Shown here: piece by piece, positions 32,765 through 35,156 of the stretch
Position numbering within the stretch: position 1 is the first letter of the stretch
Layout of the letters: every line of letters starts with the position of its first letter
NCBI GenBank assembly: GCA_002359185.1
Contig: DEML01000040.1
Span: 1 to 35,156, forward strand
Direction of reading: 5' to 3'
Origin: Planctomycetaceae bacterium UBA2671
GTDB lineage: Bacteria > Planctomycetota > Planctomycetia > Planctomycetales > Planctomycetaceae
Length of the DNA stretch: 35,156 nt
Program-made: the position numbers and the translations under genes
Notes under the pieces: model-generated
Seen by the model: only the letters and a program-made list of their open reading frames with translations
Told to the model about the DNA's origin: nothing
The model's database searches: none

Positions 32765-33892
32765 ATGCCCGGTAATACATTTGGACACACATTTCGTATC
32801 ACAACAGCCGGTGAAAGCCATGGACCGGGGAATGTCGTCATCATCGATGGCGTCCCGCCCGGGATTGAAATTTCCGTCGAAGAACTGCAGGTCGATCTCG
32901 ATCGCAGGCGTCCAGGCCAGAGCAAAATCGTCACGCAGCGGAAGGAAGCCGACACCCCGGAAATTCTTTCGGGTGTGTTTGAGGGGCGAACGACGGGAAC
33001 TTCTCTGGCGATTTTGATTCGCAATGAAGATCAGAGGAGTCGCGACTACGGCAACATCAAAGATGTCTACCGTCCGGGGCATGCCGACTATACATTCGAT
33101 GCCAAATACGGTTTCCGCGACTACCGAGGCGGGGGACGTTCTTCTGCTCGGGAAACGACTGTCCGCGTGGCTGCGGGGGTGATTGCGAAAAAGATTCTGC
33201 AACAGACCTGCGGCGGCCGCGTCGTCGGATATGTCACTCAAGTTGGCGATGTCCATGCCAACATTCCCGATCCCGGCTCGATCACATTGGAACAGGTCGA
33301 AACCCGCAGCGATGGCTCGCCCAACATTGTTCGCTGTCCCGATGAAGAGGCAGCCGACCGGATGATCGAGCTGATCGATACCGTTCGCAAAGAACAGGAT
33401 TCCATCGGCGGAGCAGCTGAGATCGTCGCGACGGGAATCCCTGCGGGTCTCGGTGAACCAGTCTTCGATAAACTCAAAGCCGATCTTGCCAAAGCCCTTT
33501 TCAGCCTGCCTGCAGTCCTGGGTGTGGAATACGGCATCGGCTTCGGCTGCACAACGATGCGGGGAACGGCTCACAACGACCACTTCATCCCCGGCCAGCC
33601 ACCGACAAAAATCACAACCGATTCCAACCGCCACGGCGGCATGCTGGGGGGAATCTCAACGGGTCTACCCATTGTCTTGCGGGCAGCGGTCAAACCAACC
33701 AGCTCATTGTCTCAGGAACAGCCAACCGTCACGAAAGATGGCGAGCCCACGACAATCAGCACCAAAGGACGACACGACCCCTGCCTGCTCCCACGCTTCA
33801 TCCCCATGGCCGAAGCGATGGTCGCCATTACCATTGTCGACCATTATTTGCGATGGAAATCACAGACGGTTCTGGACAAACACGAGAATTGA
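32765..33892 (+). CDS. aroC: Chorismate synthase
   Basis: Converts 5-enolpyruvylshikimate-3-phosphate to chorismate, the last common step of aromatic amino-acid and folate synthesis, with reduced FMN as cofactor in the cytoplasm. The 375-residue product has GESHGP (16-21), RPGHADYT (103-110) and RGGGRSSARET (121-131), all standard chorismate synthase signatures, and normal length. The ATG at 32765 opens a typical N-terminus (GNTFGHTFRITT). The stop codon lies inside the first arm of the inverted repeat at 33889-33903. No ribosome-binding site is visible. A divergent aminotransferase gene is the upstream neighbour. Confidence 0.97.
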   Translation: MPGNTFGHTFRITTAGESHGPGNVVIIDGVPPGIEISVEELQVDLDRRRPGQSKIVTQRKEADTPEILSGVFEGRTTGTSLAILIRNEDQRSRDYGNIKDVYRPGHADYTFDAKYGFRDYRGGGRSSARETTVRVAAGVIAKKILQQTCGGRVVGYVTQVGDVHANIPDPGSITLEQVETRSDGSPNIVRCPDEEAADRMIELIDTVRKEQDSIGGAAEIVATGIPAGLGEPVFDKLKADLAKALFSLPAVLGVEYGIGFGCTTMRGTAHNDHFIPGQPPTKITTDSNRHGGMLGGISTGLPIVLRAAVKPTSSLSQEQPTVTKDGEPTTISTKGRHDPCLLPRFIPMAEAMVAITIVDHYLRWKSQTVLDKHEN

Positions 33893-34157
33893 ACCACGGA
33901 TGGACACGGATAAACACAGATGTTTTTATGAACCATCTTAACCCGAAGCGTCAGCGAGGGGCCGACGATCTATATCCATTCCGGTTAAACTCAGTTGCTG
34001 AGACCTGTTTTTAGTAACATGCCATCTGGTTTTTAGAGGTCTTCGCCGAATCAAACCCTGCTCGGCAAGCCAGCAGTGGCACACAACAAAGTTTATAGAG
34101 TACTACGGCTTAGTCACCAATTAAATCCGTATTAATCAGTGACCATCCGTGGTTCAA
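33889..34157. repeat. Composite element bounded by 15-base inverted repeats after aroC
   Basis: Perfect arms TTGAACCACGGATGG (33889-33903) and its complement (34143-34157) bound 269 bases. The similarity continues imperfectly inward (CAC-GAT-AA on both sides). Inside are 33941-33958 (ACCCGAAGCGTCAGCGAG, complementary to 24387-24404) and 34058-34082 (CTGCTCGGCAAGCCAGCAG followed by TGGCAC). I see no coding sequence. The whole looks like a small non-autonomous or decayed mobile element, or a stack of repeat insertions. Confidence 0.75.
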
Positions 34158-34185
34158 AAGTTATAACATTAAGAAGCTTATTCCA

Positions 34186-34608
34186 ATGTGGCACCAAACA
34201 GAAATATCACTGCCTGTAAAACAGCGTGGTTTTCATATTATCACTCGTCACGTCGTCGATGCCCTGCCGGAGTTGAAGTCGATTGAGGTCGGGTTACTGC
34301 ACGTGTTTATTAAGCATACCTCCGCTTCACTGACCATCAACGAGAATGCCGATCCCGATGTTCAGGTCGACATGGAAGCAGCCATGAATCACATCGCACC
34401 GGAAGATTTCCCCTACGTCCATACCTGCGAGGGGCCAGATGATATGCCCGCCCATGTCAAATCCTCCCTAATGGGAGCATCCGTTACGATTCCAGTCAAG
34501 AAGGGTCAACTCCAGTTGGGAACCTGGCAGGGGATATATCTCTGCGAACATCGAAACCACGGCGGCAGCAGACGACTCGTTTTGACACTCCAAGGTTCTG
34601 ACGTTTAA
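34186..34608 (+). CDS. YjbQ family protein (UPF0047)
   Basis: The 140-residue product matches the YjbQ/UPF0047 family, small cytoplasmic proteins some of which have weak thiamine-phosphate synthase activity; the true role is unsettled. The family motif HTSASLTINENADPDV (44-59) is present, with further conserved His90 in DMPAHVKSSLMGAS and the C-terminal 'LGTWQGIYLCEHR' (111-123). Length matches. The ATG at 34186 is preceded by a weak AAGAAG. It lies between the composite repeat and the Coa1-like gene, the latter 44 bases downstream, perhaps in one transcript. Confidence 0.93.
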   Translation: MWHQTEISLPVKQRGFHIITRHVVDALPELKSIEVGLLHVFIKHTSASLTINENADPDVQVDMEAAMNHIAPEDFPYVHTCEGPDDMPAHVKSSLMGASVTIPVKKGQLQLGTWQGIYLCEHRNHGGSRRLVLTLQGSDV

Positions 34609-34652
34609 TACACATCGATTCTAATCAGCATCACTCCACAGGACACAATTCA

Positions 34653-35129
34653 TTGAGCGAAGCACCAAAACAACCTCACTCGCCTTATTTTCTCGACTGG
34701 GCCTGGGCAAACAAACTGCTTGTGCTGCCCATCGTACTCGCTTTGATGTTCTCTCTGTGTGGGGGATGCTTTGGGCTCGCCTACATCAGTTCTTTACAGT
34801 CCCTGAGAAAAAATCCTCTGCACATGAAGTCTGTCGAAGCGGCTCGTGGAAATGAACAAGTCGTCAAAGAACTCGGCCTGCCAATTGAAGGGGGCTTCAT
34901 TTCGGAAGGGAAAATCGAAGTCGATGACGAAATGCAGCAAGGCTACGCCGACTGTACCATTCCAATCTCAGGCCCCATCGGAACAGCCAAACTTTTCGTC
35001 AAAGCAAAACTGGAAGCAGGCACGTGGATAATTAATTCTCTGCAGGCCAGCCTCGAAAACTCAGGCCAGATAGTCACAATCATCGATCCCGATGCTGTTC
35101 CGGAAGAAAAACCTGAGGCAGTAGAATAA
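34653..35129 (+). CDS. Coa1/Tim21-like membrane protein
   Basis: The 158-residue product has one membrane helix (about 22-44) and an exterior domain whose pattern 'VVKELGLPIEGGFISEGKIE' ... 'DCTIPISGPIGTAKLFVKAK' ... 'GTWIINSLQA' resembles the COA1 family (cytochrome oxidase complex assembly protein 1) found in mitochondria and bacteria. In mitochondria it helps early cytochrome oxidase assembly; in bacteria the role is mostly untested. The start is a TTG with AGGA nine bases upstream (34640-34643). The tail is acidic (PEEKPEAVE). No oxidase genes are in this window. Confidence 0.75.
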   Translation: MSEAPKQPHSPYFLDWAWANKLLVLPIVLALMFSLCGGCFGLAYISSLQSLRKNPLHMKSVEAARGNEQVVKELGLPIEGGFISEGKIEVDDEMQQGYADCTIPISGPIGTAKLFVKAKLEAGTWIINSLQASLENSGQIVTIIDPDAVPEEKPEAVE

Positions 35130-35132
35130 ATT

Positions 35133-35152
35133 AAACCGCCAAAACGCCAAGA
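35133..35152. repeat. Possible start of a CGCCAAAACGCCAAG-type dispersed repeat
   Basis: Just after the last stop codon the sequence contains two closely spaced CGCCAA heptamer-like units (CCGCCAAAACGCCAAG). It is cut by the window edge, so it cannot be judged further. Confidence 0.35.
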
Positions 35153-35156
35153 TTCA

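Noticed and set aside
32756..33634. 292-codon minus-strand frame opposite aroC
   Set aside because: Antisense of an essential, fully conserved gene.
33889..34157. Insertion sequence with transposase
   Set aside because: Too short, and no frame of useful length inside; only terminal inverted repeats and repeat fragments are present.

Overview
The window looks like an ordinary chromosomal stretch of a planctomycete (Planctomycetota, most likely order Planctomycetales). The signs are two secreted sulfatases, two exported PQQ-type beta-propeller proteins, a secreted ThuA-domain protein, a membrane-anchored Ser/Thr kinase, a PqqD-like/M50/HlyD fusion protein, weak or absent Shine-Dalgarno sites at many starts, and many short inverted-repeat elements in nearly every intergenic gap. 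This assignment is inferred from gene content; no rRNA or other phylogenetic marker is present. I see no tRNA, rRNA, CRISPR array, transposase, phage or plasmid genes.

Layout. 1-2345 (+): holB (DNA polymerase III delta prime) and a RicT/PSP1-family Fe-S protein, a pairing also known from Firmicutes. 2404-5820 (-): an FtsQ-like bitopic membrane protein followed by a PqqD-like/M50 peptidase/HlyD fusion. 5821-6466: a gene-free, repeat-rich gap. 6467-12205 (+): two PQQ-propeller export proteins (the second a lipoprotein with an Asp/His-rich segment), a good intrinsic terminator, a ThuA-domain protein and a small membrane protein overlapping it by one base. 12483-19900 (+): a GntP-family permease with an extra soluble insert, a GT-C-like polytopic membrane protein and a large MscK/MscM-type mechanosensitive channel. 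20224-21894 (-): a sulfatase. 22068-24283 (+): Ser/Thr kinase and apt with a 4-base overlap. 24414-26949 (-): an iduronate-2-sulfatase-like enzyme, a DUF456 protein and a small Lys-tailed membrane protein, probably co-transcribed. 27070-31165 (+): three tandem paralogous membrane-anchored proteins with carboxypeptidase-regulatory-like (beta-sandwich) domains. 31168-32358 (-): a class I/II aminotransferase. 32765-35129 (+): aroC, a YjbQ-family protein and a Coa1-family membrane protein.

How it works together. Most genes are independent housekeeping or cell-envelope functions. The coherent units are holB-ricT, kinase-apt, ThuA plus small membrane protein, the sulfatase-DUF456 run and the three-paralogue operon. 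The aminotransferase and aroC are divergent neighbours and could both serve aromatic amino-acid synthesis, but this is only inference.

The two least-explained things are (i) the tandem triplet at 27070-31165, a lineage-specific-looking envelope protein family of unknown role, and (ii) the intergenic inverted repeats, which fall into several families. Several of these have a nested two-stem architecture, and some are chimeric or composite. I did not find a clear defence system, biosynthetic cluster or other obviously new machine.
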